A stretch of DNA of 64,000 nt from Halomonas sp. QHL1 (GTDB lineage Bacteria; Pseudomonadota; Gammaproteobacteria; Pseudomonadales; Halomonadaceae): the NCBI RefSeq assembly GCF_001882345.1, contig NZ_MINL01000001.1, positions 248,001 to 312,000 of the forward strand, read 5' to 3'. Positions 1 through 9,703 of the stretch are shown piece by piece; position 1 is the stretch's first letter; each line of letters opens with the position of its first letter. Below the pieces are notes generated by a model. The model did no database searches. It was not told the origin of the DNA and saw only the letters and a program-made list of their open reading frames with translations. Made by a program: the position numbers and the translations under genes.

Positions 1-806
1 ATTTGGATGACTTAACCGCGCGTGCCGCTCGGGTGTTGGGCCAGGTGACGCGAATTGCCGCTGAAGATACTCGCCATAGTGGCCGCCTGTTGGCGCACTT
101 GGGGCTAAACAAGCCCATGCTCTCTTTACACGAGCACAATGAAGCGCGTCGGGTAGATACTTTGGATAGTTATCTCGCTGCGGGTGAAGATATTGCCCTG
201 ATCAGTGACGCCGGAACACCGTTGATTAGCGATCCCGGCTTTGTGCTGGTACGAGAGTTGCGGGCACGCAATCGCCATATTGTGCCTATTCCCGGCCCTT
301 GTGCGCTGATTACTGCGCTGTCAGGAGCGGGCCTGCCGACAGACCGTTTTGTATTTGCCGGTTTTCTACCTGCCAAGCCAGGCGCACGACGCCAAGCATT
401 GGAGGGTTGGAAAACCCGCGAAGAGACGCTGGTGTTTTATGAATCTCCACATCGTATCGTGCACACCCTTGAAGCGTTACTGGAACAAATGGCGGATCGC
501 GATGTGGTGCTGGCACGTGAGCTAACCAAGACCTTCGAGACGTTTCTACACGGTACGCCTGCATCGTTACTGGAGCAATTGGCTGCCGATCCTAATCAAG
601 CCCGCGGCGAATTCGTGGTGATTGTTGCCGGGGCGCCGCCGGTTGAGCAGAGTGAGCATCAGGATATATCAGCGGACGCCTTGCTGGAGGCGCTGCTGGC
701 AGAGGCGGTTGGCGTGAAGCAGGGCGCTGCGATTGCCGCGCGAATGCTCGGTGGACGTAAGCAAGTCTGGTACGCGCGTTTGCAAGCAATTAAAGGTGAG
801 CATTGA
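1..806 (+). CDS. rsmI: 16S rRNA (cytidine-1402 2'-O)-methyltransferase RsmI, 3' part
   Basis: Ribosomal RNA methyltransferase that uses S-adenosylmethionine to put the 2'-O-methyl group on C1402 of 16S rRNA. The gene is cut by the window edge: bases 1-2 complete the Asn codon of the family motif PIGNLDDLT, so only some 15-20 N-terminal residues are missing. Visible tetrapyrrole-methylase family motifs are EDTRHSGRLL, the SDAGTPLISDPG block and PGPCALITALSGAGLPTDRF, followed by GFLPAKPGAR and FYESPHR. The C-terminal part, near residues 240-267, carries the small helical domain. About 267 codons are visible, which fits a family length near 285. The stop codon (804-806) overlaps the -35 box of the rnpB promoter. 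Identification is firm from the motifs. Confidence 0.96.
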   Translation, partial: LDDLTARAARVLGQVTRIAAEDTRHSGRLLAHLGLNKPMLSLHEHNEARRVDTLDSYLAAGEDIALISDAGTPLISDPGFVLVRELRARNRHIVPIPGPCALITALSGAGLPTDRFVFAGFLPAKPGARRQALEGWKTREETLVFYESPHRIVHTLEALLEQMADRDVVLARELTKTFETFLHGTPASLLEQLAADPNQARGEFVVIVAGAPPVEQSEHQDISADALLEALLAEAVGVKQGAAIAARMLGGRKQVWYARLQAIKGEH

Positions 807-831
807 GGCAAATCGAGGGCGCTGGTATGCT
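803..831 (+). promoter_or_regulatory. sigma-70 type promoter of rnpB
   Basis: TTGAGG at 803-808 and TATGCT at 826-831 are separated by exactly 17 bases, and the predicted transcription start (about 838-839) coincides with the first base of the mature RNase P RNA. The -35 box includes the rsmI stop codon. Seen in sequence; transcription is inferred. Confidence 0.7.
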
Positions 832-838
832 TGCCGCC

Positions 839-1210
<372 letters not shown>

Positions 1211-1219
1211 TTACGTACC

Positions 1220-1245
1220 AGAGCGTGTCCGCACGCTCTTTATTA
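1220..1245 (+). terminator. intrinsic terminator of rnpB
   Basis: An 8-bp perfect stem AGAGCGTG / CACGCTCT with the tetraloop TCCG (1220-1239) runs into TTTATTA. It begins about 10 bases after the 3' end of RNase P RNA and ends about 30 bases before the rsmH start. Confidence 0.75.
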
Positions 1246-1276
1246 CGCTGTCACTATCATTTTGTGTGAGAAAAAC

Positions 1277-2233
1277 ATGCCTTCTCCTGACGCTGAACAG
1301 GTTGCTAACTGCTTTCGCCATACCAGCGTACTACTGGAAGGTGCTGTCGATGCCCTGGTGCACGATGCGCGAGGCGTCTATTTAGACGGCACCTTCGGGA
1401 GAGGCGGTCACTCACGGTTGATTCTTGATCGTTTGGATGCCCAGGGCCAACTGCTCGCTATGGATCGCGATCCCCAAGCGATTGCTGCGGCTGCTGAAAT
1501 AGACGATTCACGCTTCCAGATTGCCCAGCGAGAATTTGCTCAGCTTGCCGAATTTGCCCGTGAACAGGGCGTGTTCGGTAAGCTTTCCGGCGTTTTACTC
1601 GATGTTGGCGTTTCTTCGCCTCAGTTAGATGACCCCGAGCGCGGCTTCAGCTTTATGCGCGACGGCCCGCTAGATATGCGTATGGATCCTACCCAAGGGC
1701 AAAGCGTGGCTGATTTCCTGGCCCGGGCCAGTGAGTCCGACATCGCCTATGTGTTTAAAACCTATGGCGAAGAGCGTTATGCCAAACGTTTGGCCCGCGC
1801 CGTGGTCACTCGCCGGGTTGAGAGGCCGTTTACCCATACGGTCGACCTGGCCGAAGTATTGAAAGTGGCTCACCCCGCCTGGGAAAAGGGGCGTCACCCC
1901 GCCACCAAAGCGTTTCAAGGGCTGCGTATTTTCGTCAACGGCGAACTGGAGCAGTTAGACAGCGCCTTAGACGCCGCGCTTGAGGCGCTGGCGCCTGGTG
2001 GCCACTTAGTGGTTATCAGCTTTCACTCGTTGGAAGATCGCCGCGTGAAGCGCTTTATTCGCCACCATGTCCGCGGCGATACCGACTTACCGCGAGGGGT
2101 GCCGATTCGCGACGATCAAATGAATCGGCGTCTTGAAGCACTCGGCAAAGGTGTGCGGCCAAGCGAGGAGGAAGTGGATGCCAATCCTCGCGCACGCAGC
2201 GCCGTCATGCGGGCTGCACGCAAACGGATGTAA
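1277..2233 (+). CDS. rsmH: 16S rRNA (cytosine-1402 N4)-methyltransferase RsmH (MraW)
   Basis: SAM-dependent enzyme that methylates N4 of C1402 in 16S rRNA; it is the first gene of the division and cell wall cluster. The ATG at 1277 gives 318 residues starting MPSPDAEQ, close to the 313 of E. coli; the frame stays open upstream to 1100 but that part lies inside rnpB and is not coding. The sequence shows [13 protein letters not shown], the SAM-binding [47 protein letters not shown] and the C-terminal [15 protein letters not shown] and [12 protein letters not shown]. The ribosome site before the ATG is weak (GTGAG). ftsL follows after 8 bases. No mraZ gene precedes it, unlike the common order. 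Confidence 0.97.
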   Translation: MPSPDAEQVANCFRHTSVLLEGAVDALVHDARGVYLDGTFGRGGHSRLILDRLDAQGQLLAMDRDPQAIAAAAEIDDSRFQIAQREFAQLAEFAREQGVFGKLSGVLLDVGVSSPQLDDPERGFSFMRDGPLDMRMDPTQGQSVADFLARASESDIAYVFKTYGEERYAKRLARAVVTRRVERPFTHTVDLAEVLKVAHPAWEKGRHPATKAFQGLRIFVNGELEQLDSALDAALEALAPGGHLVVISFHSLEDRRVKRFIRHHVRGDTDLPRGVPIRDDQMNRRLEALGKGVRPSEEEVDANPRARSAVMRAARKRM

Positions 2234-2241
2234 TTATCATC

Positions 2242-2577
2242 ATGAGCATGGATCGGATTGAGCAGTGGGCAGCCACGCTACGCACCGAATGGCCTTTCAG
2301 GGTGCGTTTACGCACCTGGCCGGTGGCTATTACGCTACTGTTTCTACTCTGCATAGCCTCCGGGTTGGGCGTGGTTGTCACTACCCACATGACGCGGGTT
2401 CAATTTGCTCAGCTGCAACAGCTGGAGCAAGAAGAGAACCAGCTGCAAACGGAGTGGGGACAACTGTTGCTTGAGGAGGGCGCATGGTCGACGCCTGCCC
2501 GTATTGAGCAAATTGCCACTGACCGACTGGGTATGCGAATCCCCGATGTCCATGATGTTGAGGTGATTCGACCATGA
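2242..2577 (+). CDS. ftsL: cell division protein FtsL
   Basis: Small bitopic membrane protein of the divisome that forms the FtsQLB complex and helps activate FtsWI. It has 111 residues: a short cytoplasmic part, one membrane segment near residues 27-47 (PVAITLLFLLCIASGLGVVV), then a periplasmic coiled coil rich in Leu, Gln and Glu (residues 52-80), and a C-terminal segment with the family pattern RIEQIATDRLGMRIPD. Length and position between rsmH and ftsI are typical. Its stop codon overlaps the start of ftsI by four bases (ATGA), which indicates translational coupling. FtsB is not in this window. Confidence 0.93.
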   Translation: MSMDRIEQWAATLRTEWPFRVRLRTWPVAITLLFLLCIASGLGVVVTTHMTRVQFAQLQQLEQEENQLQTEWGQLLLEEGAWSTPARIEQIATDRLGMRIPDVHDVEVIRP

Positions 2578-4280
2578 GAAGCGAACGTCGAGGCGGTACC
2601 TCGCGTCTGGCGCCGATTGCGCCTCCGCTAGGCGGCGGGCGTTTTATGTTTATTCTGCTCGCGATTGGCTTGGCATCGGCTATTTTGATTGGCCGTATTA
2701 CTTTGCTGCAGGTCATTGACCGCCCCTTTCTGCAAAGCCAGGGTGACGCGCGCACTCTCCGTCACGAAACAATCCCTGCCCACCGCGGCATGATTACAGA
2801 CCGCAATGGCGAACCGTTGGCGATTTCCACGCCGGTGGTAACCCTTTGGGCCAATCCGCAAGAACTTCCCGAAGATGCTATACAGCGTGTAATGCTGGCC
2901 CAGGGGTTGGGCATGTCGCTGGGCGACTTCGAGGCGCGGGTGGCGCGCTTTAGCGAGCATGAGTTTATGTATTTGCGCCGCCAGATGACTCCCGCAGCGG
3001 CACAGCAGATTCTAAACCTGCGCACGCCTGGCGTTTACCCCCAGCGTGAATATAAACGCTACTATCCCGCTGGTGAAGTCGCCGCTCAGCTGCTAGGGGT
3101 GACCAACGTTGATGATGTCGGTCAGGAGGGCTTGGAGCTTTCCTATCAGCCTTACCTAGCGGGGCGACCAGGTCAGCGGCGGGTCATTAAAGATCGCCGT
3201 GGGCGTCTGGTTCGCGAGCTGGGTGTTATTGACGAAGCCCAGCCGGGCGGCGAGCTGACTCTCTCCATTGATCAGCGCATTCAATATATGGCCTACCGGG
3301 AGCTGCGCGCAGCGGTGGCTGAGAATGAGGCTGATGGCGGCGTACTGGTGATGATGGATGCCCGTACGGGAGAGGTGTTGGCTATGGCTAACTTGCCCTC
3401 CTACAACCCTAATAACCGAGCGGGGCTTGATCCGCGTGGGTTGCGTAACCAGGCCTTGGTCGATGTATTTGAGCCCGGCTCGGTGATGAAGCCGCTGGCT
3501 ATGGCTGCCGTGTTAGAGAGTGGCGTGGTGGATCGCAACTCTGTGGTTGATACCTCGCCCGGCTGGATGCGATTGGATCAGTTCACCATTCGCGATTTCC
3601 GTAATTATGGCGAACTGGATCTACCCGGCATTCTGGAGAAATCATCGAATGTGGGTATGGCCCGCTTGGCGCTGCAATTAAGCGATACGGCGATTTGGGA
3701 AAAGTATAATCAGCTAGGGCTGGGGCAGGCGGCCGGAACCGGTTTTCCTGGTGAGTCTACTGGCAGCTTGCCGGCGCCGGTTCGCTGGTCGCGCAGCGAG
3801 CGGGCGACGCTCTCCTACGGTTACGGCCTGTCTGTGTCAGCGGTGCAACTGGCCAGTGCTTACACGGCACTAGCTAACGATGGCGTTCGTTTGCCGCCCT
3901 CACTGATACGCCTTTCTGAGCCACCCCAAGGCACTCCCGCGATAGAGCCCACGGTTGCCAATGACCTGTTGCGGATACTGGAGACTTCCGTTGCTGCCTA
4001 TACTGGCGGGCGGAGAGCTCGGGTCGAGGGCTATCGGGTCGGGGGTAAGACGGGCACGGTGCGCAAAATAGGCCAGCAGGGCTATACCACCGATGCATAC
4101 CGCAGCGTCTTTGCCGGTATTGCACCTATTTCTGACCCGCGTATTGTCACTGTGGTAATGATTGATCACCCCAAGGCAGGCGAATTTTATGGCGGCGCTG
4201 TCGCCGCACCGGTTTTTTCCAGTGTGACGGGGAATGCTTTACGCTTGCTGGACGTCCCGCCGGACCACGAGGCGGAATAG
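2574..4280 (+). CDS. ftsI: peptidoglycan DD-transpeptidase FtsI (penicillin-binding protein 3)
   Basis: Septal transpeptidase that cross-links new peptidoglycan in partnership with the glycosyltransferase FtsW. It has 568 residues. A single membrane segment lies near residues 23-46 (FMFILLAIGLASAILIGRIT). The dimerization region (HRGMITDRNGEPLAIS, residues 70-85) precedes the transpeptidase domain. The three active-site motifs are intact: SVMK with the nucleophile Ser303 and Lys306, SSN at 357-359, and KTG at 492-494. The N terminus is basic and cytoplasmic. It starts inside the ftsL stop and is followed by murE after 19 bases. Target of beta-lactams in the family. Confidence 0.97.
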   Translation: MRSERRGGTSRLAPIAPPLGGGRFMFILLAIGLASAILIGRITLLQVIDRPFLQSQGDARTLRHETIPAHRGMITDRNGEPLAISTPVVTLWANPQELPEDAIQRVMLAQGLGMSLGDFEARVARFSEHEFMYLRRQMTPAAAQQILNLRTPGVYPQREYKRYYPAGEVAAQLLGVTNVDDVGQEGLELSYQPYLAGRPGQRRVIKDRRGRLVRELGVIDEAQPGGELTLSIDQRIQYMAYRELRAAVAENEADGGVLVMMDARTGEVLAMANLPSYNPNNRAGLDPRGLRNQALVDVFEPGSVMKPLAMAAVLESGVVDRNSVVDTSPGWMRLDQFTIRDFRNYGELDLPGILEKSSNVGMARLALQLSDTAIWEKYNQLGLGQAAGTGFPGESTGSLPAPVRWSRSERATLSYGYGLSVSAVQLASAYTALANDGVRLPPSLIRLSEPPQGTPAIEPTVANDLLRILETSVAAYTGGRRARVEGYRVGGKTGTVRKIGQQGYTTDAYRSVFAGIAPISDPRIVTVVMIDHPKAGEFYGGAVAAPVFSSVTGNALRLLDVPPDHEAE

Positions 4281-4299
4281 TTTTTTTTAAGGAGATGGC

Positions 4300-5793
4300 A
4301 TGACGCTGAGTCCAGGCGAAATATTAACGGCGCTCGCGAAAGTATGGCCCAAGTCACCACTGCCCGCTGACCTGCCTAAGCTGCCGGATCAGCTGCGCAT
4401 TGAAATGAATACGCGCACGCTCACCAAGGGCGACATTTTTGTAGCCGTGCCTGGCAGTCAGCGCGATGGGCGCGATTTTATTGAGCAAGCCCTTGAGGCT
4501 GGGGCTTCGCTTATTTTAGCGCAGGCATCTCATGGCGATGTACAGCTTGAGGGGCGGGTACTGAAGCTGCCCCATCTGTCGTCGCGTTTAGGCGAGCTGG
4601 GGCGGGCACTGTATAAAGTGCCCAGTGACCTGGAAGTAATTGCAGTAACCGGTACTAACGGTAAAAGCTCTGTTACTCACTATATTGCGGCCCTCAGCGA
4701 AGCATTGGGAACACCTGCAGGTCTTGTCGGCACCTTAGGTGTGGGACGCCCTGGCGAGCTGAGTGATAGTGGCTTAACCACACCTGGCCCCTTGGCGCTG
4801 CAGGCGACGCTGGGTGAGTTGGCCCAGCAGGGCGTAAGGCGTGTTGCCTTGGAAGCTTCATCTCACGCTCTGGATCAGTATCGGTTGGAAGCGGTCAATG
4901 TCGGCGTCGGGGTATTTACCAATCTGACTCGTGACCATTTGGATTACCACGGCAGCATGGCGGCCTATGCGGCTTCGAAAGCCAAGCTGTTTCGCCGTTC
5001 TGAACTCAGTTTGGCAGTGGTGAATGGAGATGACCCCTTGGCGCGCCTAATGCTGGCTGGTGCTAGTAGCCGCGTACGTGTGCTGGCCACTGGCCAAGAT
5101 GAAGCCGTTACGTTGCGGGTGCTGGATTGGCAGGCGTTTGAGCAGGGGCAGCAAGCGATGATTGCGACTCCCGACGGCGAGAAGATGCTGCGTTTGAAGT
5201 TAATGGGTCGCTTCAACTTAGATAACGTGCTGCTGGCGATGGCCGTGCTGTATGGGTTAGGCGAATCCCTCGATGCGCTGTTCGATGCAGCAACAGCGCT
5301 ATCACCGGTGCCAGGGCGGATGGAGCGCTATGGCGATGGGGACGCCCCCAGCGTGGTGGTGGATTACGCCCACACGCCGGATGCTCTGAAGAGTGCCCTT
5401 CAGGCGCTACGCGCTCACTTGGGCGACGCGGGTAAATTATGGTGTGTGTTTGGCTGCGGAGGGGATCGCGATACGGGTAAGCGAGCCGAAATGGCTCGAG
5501 CCGCCGAGCAGTTGGCCGATCACATCGTCGTCACCGACGATAACCCGCGCAATGAATCTGCCGCGCAAATCCGTGAGCAGATTTTGACCGGGTTCTCAGC
5601 GGCATCGCAGCCGATTGAAATCGCTGATCGTCGCGAAGCCGTATCAGCGGCCATTAAACAAGCTGGCGCTCAGGATGTGGTGCTGATCGCTGGAAAAGGG
5701 CATGAGGCGTACCAGGAGATCCAGGGGGTACGCCACCCTTACGCCGATAGCGAAGAGATCCAGCGCGCCTTTGCCCTGCGGAGAGCACAGTAA
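4300..5793 (+). CDS. murE: UDP-MurNAc-L-Ala-D-Glu:meso-diaminopimelate ligase MurE
   Basis: Cytoplasmic ligase that adds the third residue to the peptidoglycan stem peptide at the cost of ATP. It has 497 residues. The ATP loop TGTNGKSS is at 117-124; the central region has TTPGPLALQ, EASSHALDQYR and FTNLTRDHLDYHGSM, which carries the carbamylated-lysine neighbourhood at ASKAKLF. The motif DDNPRNE in the C-terminal domain is the signature for meso-diaminopimelate rather than lysine, so the wall is the usual Gram-negative type. A good ribosome site (AAGGAGATGGC) precedes the ATG. The stop overlaps the murF start by one base (TAATG). Confidence 0.96.
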   Translation: MTLSPGEILTALAKVWPKSPLPADLPKLPDQLRIEMNTRTLTKGDIFVAVPGSQRDGRDFIEQALEAGASLILAQASHGDVQLEGRVLKLPHLSSRLGELGRALYKVPSDLEVIAVTGTNGKSSVTHYIAALSEALGTPAGLVGTLGVGRPGELSDSGLTTPGPLALQATLGELAQQGVRRVALEASSHALDQYRLEAVNVGVGVFTNLTRDHLDYHGSMAAYAASKAKLFRRSELSLAVVNGDDPLARLMLAGASSRVRVLATGQDEAVTLRVLDWQAFEQGQQAMIATPDGEKMLRLKLMGRFNLDNVLLAMAVLYGLGESLDALFDAATALSPVPGRMERYGDGDAPSVVVDYAHTPDALKSALQALRAHLGDAGKLWCVFGCGGDRDTGKRAEMARAAEQLADHIVVTDDNPRNESAAQIREQILTGFSAASQPIEIADRREAVSAAIKQAGAQDVVLIAGKGHEAYQEIQGVRHPYADSEEIQRAFALRRAQ

Positions 5794-7145
5794 TGCACTG
5801 GGCTCTTGGCCAAGTGGCCGCGGCGCTCGGCATCGAAGCGCCGCCAGGAAGTGCTCAGATAGCCGTCAATTCAGTCGTTACCGACAGCCGTAAAATTGAG
5901 CCTGGGTGTCTGTTTATTGCCTTAAAAGGGGTTAAGTTCGACGCCCATGATTTTGTCGAACGTGCCCAGGAGTTAGGCGCTGCGGCGGCTCTGGTAGAGG
6001 CTACCGTTGCCAGCGACTTACCCCAGCTGGTTTGCCCCGATACGCGGCTAGCCTTAGGGTTACTGGCCGGTGCACATCGGCGCACGTGGCATGGCCCGTT
6101 AGTGGCAGTCACTGGCAATAGCGGTAAAACCACGGTGAAGGAGATGTGCGCTGCACTACTGACGCCTTTAGGCGAGGTGTTAGCAACCGAGGGGAATTTG
6201 AACAACGATTTCGGTGCGCCGCTGACCCTATTGCGATTGCGCCAGCAGCATAAAGCCGCTGTGATAGAGCTAGGCGCTAATCATTTGGGTGAGATTGCCT
6301 GGACTGCGCCGCTTGCACTGCCCGATATTGCGATTATTACCAATGTGACCGGCGCCCATGTGGGCGAGTTTGGCGGTATGGGCCAGATAGCCCAGGCGAA
6401 AAGTGAATTGCTAGCCGGGCTAGGTGAGCAGGGTACGGCCATATTGAACCGCGATGATGATTACTACTCCTTCTGGGCTTCTCGAGCGGCCCCAAGGCGA
6501 GTGGTCAGCTTTGGTTTTCATCCCCAGGCTGATGTCAGCGCCTCAGCGCTTTCCTGTGATCCTCAAGGGCGGTATGCTTTCACGCTGCTGCAGCATGGCC
6601 AGGCGCTGGGCCAAGTGCGTTTGCCGCTGCTCGGCAAGCACAATGTCAGCAATGCTTTAGCTGCCGCCGCTGCGGCACTAGCGCTGGGTGTGTCGGCAGA
6701 GCAGATCATTGAGCGCTTGGAATCACTGCAAACGCTAGCGGGTAGGCTAACCGTGGTGCCCGGTTTGCGGGGTGCCAAGCTGCTGGATGACACTTACAAT
6801 GCTAACCCGGGGGCGGTCAAAGCGGCCCTGGATACGCTGGCGAGTTTCCCGGGCCCGCGCTGGTGTGCGCTAGGCGCCATGGGCGAGCTGGGGCAGGATT
6901 CAGCGGCGTTACACGCAGATATTGGCCGCTATGCCGCTGCACTTGGCATTGATGAGCTGCTGACGCTGGGCGATGCCGCACGCGCTGCAAGTGAAGCCTT
7001 TGGTCGTGGGCTGCATTTTAACGATTACGAGGCGCTAACGCGTCATGTCACTAATACTTTGCCGCCGGACACCACTGTACTGGTGAAAGGGTCGCGCAGT
7101 GCGGGCATGGAACATGTCGTTAATGCACTGCGTTCGGATAAATAA
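5793..7145 (+). CDS. murF: UDP-MurNAc-tripeptide:D-Ala-D-Ala ligase MurF
   Basis: ATP-dependent ligase that adds the D-Ala-D-Ala dipeptide made by DdlB, finishing the soluble UDP-MurNAc-pentapeptide. It has 450 residues. The N-terminal substrate domain has DSRKIEPGCLFIALKG; the ATP loop TGNSGKTT is at 107-114; ELGANHLGEIAWT and the KHNVSNALAAAA segment follow, then the C-terminal domain with DDTYNANPGAVKAAL and LGAMGELGQDS. All of these are family landmarks. It is coupled to murE by a one-base overlap, and mraY follows after 14 bases. Confidence 0.96.
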   Translation: MHWALGQVAAALGIEAPPGSAQIAVNSVVTDSRKIEPGCLFIALKGVKFDAHDFVERAQELGAAAALVEATVASDLPQLVCPDTRLALGLLAGAHRRTWHGPLVAVTGNSGKTTVKEMCAALLTPLGEVLATEGNLNNDFGAPLTLLRLRQQHKAAVIELGANHLGEIAWTAPLALPDIAIITNVTGAHVGEFGGMGQIAQAKSELLAGLGEQGTAILNRDDDYYSFWASRAAPRRVVSFGFHPQADVSASALSCDPQGRYAFTLLQHGQALGQVRLPLLGKHNVSNALAAAAAALALGVSAEQIIERLESLQTLAGRLTVVPGLRGAKLLDDTYNANPGAVKAALDTLASFPGPRWCALGAMGELGQDSAALHADIGRYAAALGIDELLTLGDAARAASEAFGRGLHFNDYEALTRHVTNTLPPDTTVLVKGSRSAGMEHVVNALRSDK

Positions 7146-7159
7146 GGTAAACGCCGTTC

Positions 7160-8242
7160 ATGTTACTTCACTTGGCGAATTTTCTATCGCAGTACCAATC
7201 TGATTTTCAGGTAGTTAACTATTTAACCCTGCGCGTGATTTTAGGCGCTCTCACGTCGTTAATGCTCTGCTTATGGCTTGGGCCATGGATGATCCGCAGG
7301 CTGGTCGAGGGGCAAATCGGCCAATCCGTACGTGACGATGGTCCTCAGTCCCACCTTTCCAAGGCGGGTACCCCGACCATGGGAGGGGCGATGATTATAT
7401 TGGCCATCGCCCTCAGTACTTTGCTCTGGGGAGACTTAACCAACCTTTATATCTGGGTGGTGTTAGGCGTCACGCTAGGTTTTGGTGCCATCGGCTGGGT
7501 CGATGATTACCGCAAAGTAGTCGAGAAAAATCCGCGTGGGCTACCCGCCCGCTGGAAGTATTTCTGGCAGTCAGTGGTAGGGCTTGGAGCGGCAGTGCTG
7601 CTCTATTTGACCGCCTCGACGCCGGTCGAAACCAGTTTGCTGGTACCGCTGTTCAAAGAGGTCGCTCTACCGCTGGGCGTTTTCTATATCGTGCTTAGCT
7701 ATTTTGTGATTGTGGGCAGTTCCAATGCGGTTAATTTGACCGATGGTCTCGATGGCTTGGCGATTATGCCCACGGTGCTGGTGGCCATGGGCTTGTCGGT
7801 GTTTGCTTATGCCAGTGGCAATACTGTTTTTGCCGAGTACTTACATATTCCGTTCATTGCAGGTACCGGCGAGCTGGCGGTTTTTTGCGCCACCATTGCT
7901 GGCGCCGGGCTGGGCTTCTTATGGTTCAACACTTACCCCGCACAGGTCTTTATGGGCGACGTAGGTGCCTTGGCACTAGGGGCTGCATTGGGCGTGGTGG
8001 CAGTGATCGTGCGTCAGGAAATTGTGCTGTTTATTATGGGCGGTATTTTTGTCATGGAGACGGTGTCGGTGATTCTTCAGGTGGGCTCTTATAAACTCAC
8101 CGGGCGACGCATCTTCCGCATGGCGCCATTGCATCACCACTATGAATTGAAAGGCTGGCCTGAACCGCGGGTAATTGTGCGCTTTTGGATCATTACCGTG
8201 GTGCTGGTGCTGCTCGGCCTCGCAACGCTCAAGGTTCGTTAA
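7160..8242 (+). CDS. mraY: phospho-N-acetylmuramoyl-pentapeptide transferase MraY
   Basis: Integral membrane enzyme that moves phospho-MurNAc-pentapeptide from UDP to undecaprenyl phosphate, making lipid I. It has 360 residues, the same as E. coli, with about ten membrane helices. Catalytic and Mg-binding motifs are present: [12 protein letters not shown] near 65-76, VDDYRK with Asp115 and Asp116, NLTDGLDGL near 192-200, and [11 protein letters not shown], plus [13 protein letters not shown] near the C terminus. It lies between murF and murD as expected. The stop codon is inside a 14-bp imperfect tandem duplication described separately. Confidence 0.97.
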   Translation: MLLHLANFLSQYQSDFQVVNYLTLRVILGALTSLMLCLWLGPWMIRRLVEGQIGQSVRDDGPQSHLSKAGTPTMGGAMIILAIALSTLLWGDLTNLYIWVVLGVTLGFGAIGWVDDYRKVVEKNPRGLPARWKYFWQSVVGLGAAVLLYLTASTPVETSLLVPLFKEVALPLGVFYIVLSYFVIVGSSNAVNLTDGLDGLAIMPTVLVAMGLSVFAYASGNTVFAEYLHIPFIAGTGELAVFCATIAGAGLGFLWFNTYPAQVFMGDVGALALGAALGVVAVIVRQEIVLFIMGGIFVMETVSVILQVGSYKLTGRRIFRMAPLHHHYELKGWPEPRVIVRFWIITVVLVLLGLATLKVR

Positions 8243-8258
8243 TGAAAGTTCGTTAATG
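8231..8258 (+). repeat. 14-bp tandem duplication over the mraY stop
   Basis: Units 8231-8244 (AAGGTTCGTTAATG) and 8245-8258 (AAAGTTCGTTAATG) match at 13 of 14 bases and lie directly end to end. Each includes a TAA, and the first TAA is the mraY stop. Confidence 0.85.
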
Positions 8259-8314
8259 CAAATGGCCAAGAATGGATTGACGGGTCGAAAGCATGAGGCG
8301 AGAGGGAGCCTGTG

Positions 8315-9703
8315 ATGGTTCGAGTTGCTAAAGGTTTAACGCTAGTGGTGGGGCTGGGGCTATCGGGTCGTGCGATTTGCCGCCATTTAAGCCGTTTAAA
8401 TGTGCCCTACATAGTAGCGGATACGCGTGGCGAGCCACCGGGATTGGATGACTTTAAAGCTGCTCATCCAGGGGTCGATATTCACTGCGGTCCGTTAACC
8501 TCACTGGATCTGCGTGATGTTGAAGAGGTGGTGGTTAGCCCTGGGCTTGATCCGAGAATGCCGGGCTTAAAAGAGCTGGCGGACCAGCTAAACCCGCGCA
8601 CAGGTGAACCGATGGTGGTGGGCGAGATAGCCCTCTTTGTACGTGCCGCTAACGCTCCCATTGCTGCTATCACCGGATCCAATGCCAAATCAACGGTCAC
8701 TACGCTGCTGGGAGAGATGGCCGCTGCCGCCGGTGTGAATGCGGCGGTGGGGGGGAATCTTGGTACTCCCGCGCTGGATCTGTTGGCCAGCCATCCCGAT
8801 GCGGCACTCTACATTCTTGAACTTTCAAGTTTTCAGCTTGAGACGACTCCCTATCTTGGTGCGCGCTGCGCTGCTTTCCTGAACTTATCCGAAGATCACC
8901 TCGATCGCCATGGGGATATGCATGGCTATCGCACCGCAAAACAGCGTATTTTTATCGGTGCAAAGAGTGCCGTGGTGAATGCCGATGACCCCCGCACGTG
9001 GCCAGAACATCCCGTTGACCAAATGGCTTACTTTACTCAAGCAGCCCCTAAGGGGGACGAGTGGGGGCTGGCGTTTCACCATGAGAAGCCTACGTTAATG
9101 CAGGGGGGCAGCCCTTGGTTGGCCATCGATGAGTTAAAAATGGCCGGTCAGCACAACTACCTCAATGCATTGGCCGCGCTGGCCATGGGGCAGGCGTTGG
9201 GCTTTGCGGCTGCGCCCATGTGCAGCGCGCTGCGAGAATTTAAAGGCTTGGAACACCGCAGTGAAGTGATTGCAGAAATTAACGGCGTCACCTGGGTCAA
9301 CGACACCAAGGGTACCAACGTCGGCGCTACCTTAGCGGCCATTAATGGCATTGGTGCAACGCTGGAAGGGCGTTTGATTCTACTGGCGGGTGGGGTAGGA
9401 AAGGGCGCTGATTTTTCCCCTTTGGCCGAGCCTCTTTCTAAGTGCGCGCGGCACGTGCTGCTTTTCGGTTTAGATGCTCCCCGGCTAGCTGGCGCATTGA
9501 TTGAACACGTCAGCATTCAGCAGGTTGAGGATTTAACCCAGGCGATGGAGGCAGCTTTTGAGCTTGCCCAGTCGGGAGACTGCGTGCTGCTCTCGCCCGC
9601 CTGCGCGAGCCTGGATCAGTTTGCCAACTACCAGCAGCGCGGCGAAGTATTTCGCCGCTGGGTGCAGGGCAAAACATCACCTACCGCTGGGGAGGCGCTA
9701 TGA
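8315..9703 (+). CDS. murD: UDP-MurNAc-L-alanine:D-glutamate ligase MurD
   Basis: Adds D-glutamate to UDP-MurNAc-L-alanine using ATP. I place the start at the ATG at 8315, because GAGGGAG at 8302-8308 is six bases upstream; a GTG three bases earlier is too near that site. The product has 462 residues. The N-terminal dinucleotide-like fold begins VVGLGLSGRAICRHL. The ATP loop reads TGSNAKST (120-127), with Ala where most Mur ligases have Gly before the Lys. ELSSFQLETT, LNLSEDHLDRHG, QHNYLNALAALAMG and the C-terminal VNDTKGTNVGATLAA and SPACASLDQF blocks are all present. The stop overlaps ftsW by four bases. Confidence 0.96.
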   Translation: MVRVAKGLTLVVGLGLSGRAICRHLSRLNVPYIVADTRGEPPGLDDFKAAHPGVDIHCGPLTSLDLRDVEEVVVSPGLDPRMPGLKELADQLNPRTGEPMVVGEIALFVRAANAPIAAITGSNAKSTVTTLLGEMAAAAGVNAAVGGNLGTPALDLLASHPDAALYILELSSFQLETTPYLGARCAAFLNLSEDHLDRHGDMHGYRTAKQRIFIGAKSAVVNADDPRTWPEHPVDQMAYFTQAAPKGDEWGLAFHHEKPTLMQGGSPWLAIDELKMAGQHNYLNALAALAMGQALGFAAAPMCSALREFKGLEHRSEVIAEINGVTWVNDTKGTNVGATLAAINGIGATLEGRLILLAGGVGKGADFSPLAEPLSKCARHVLLFGLDAPRLAGALIEHVSIQQVEDLTQAMEAAFELAQSGDCVLLSPACASLDQFANYQQRGEVFRRWVQGKTSPTAGEAL

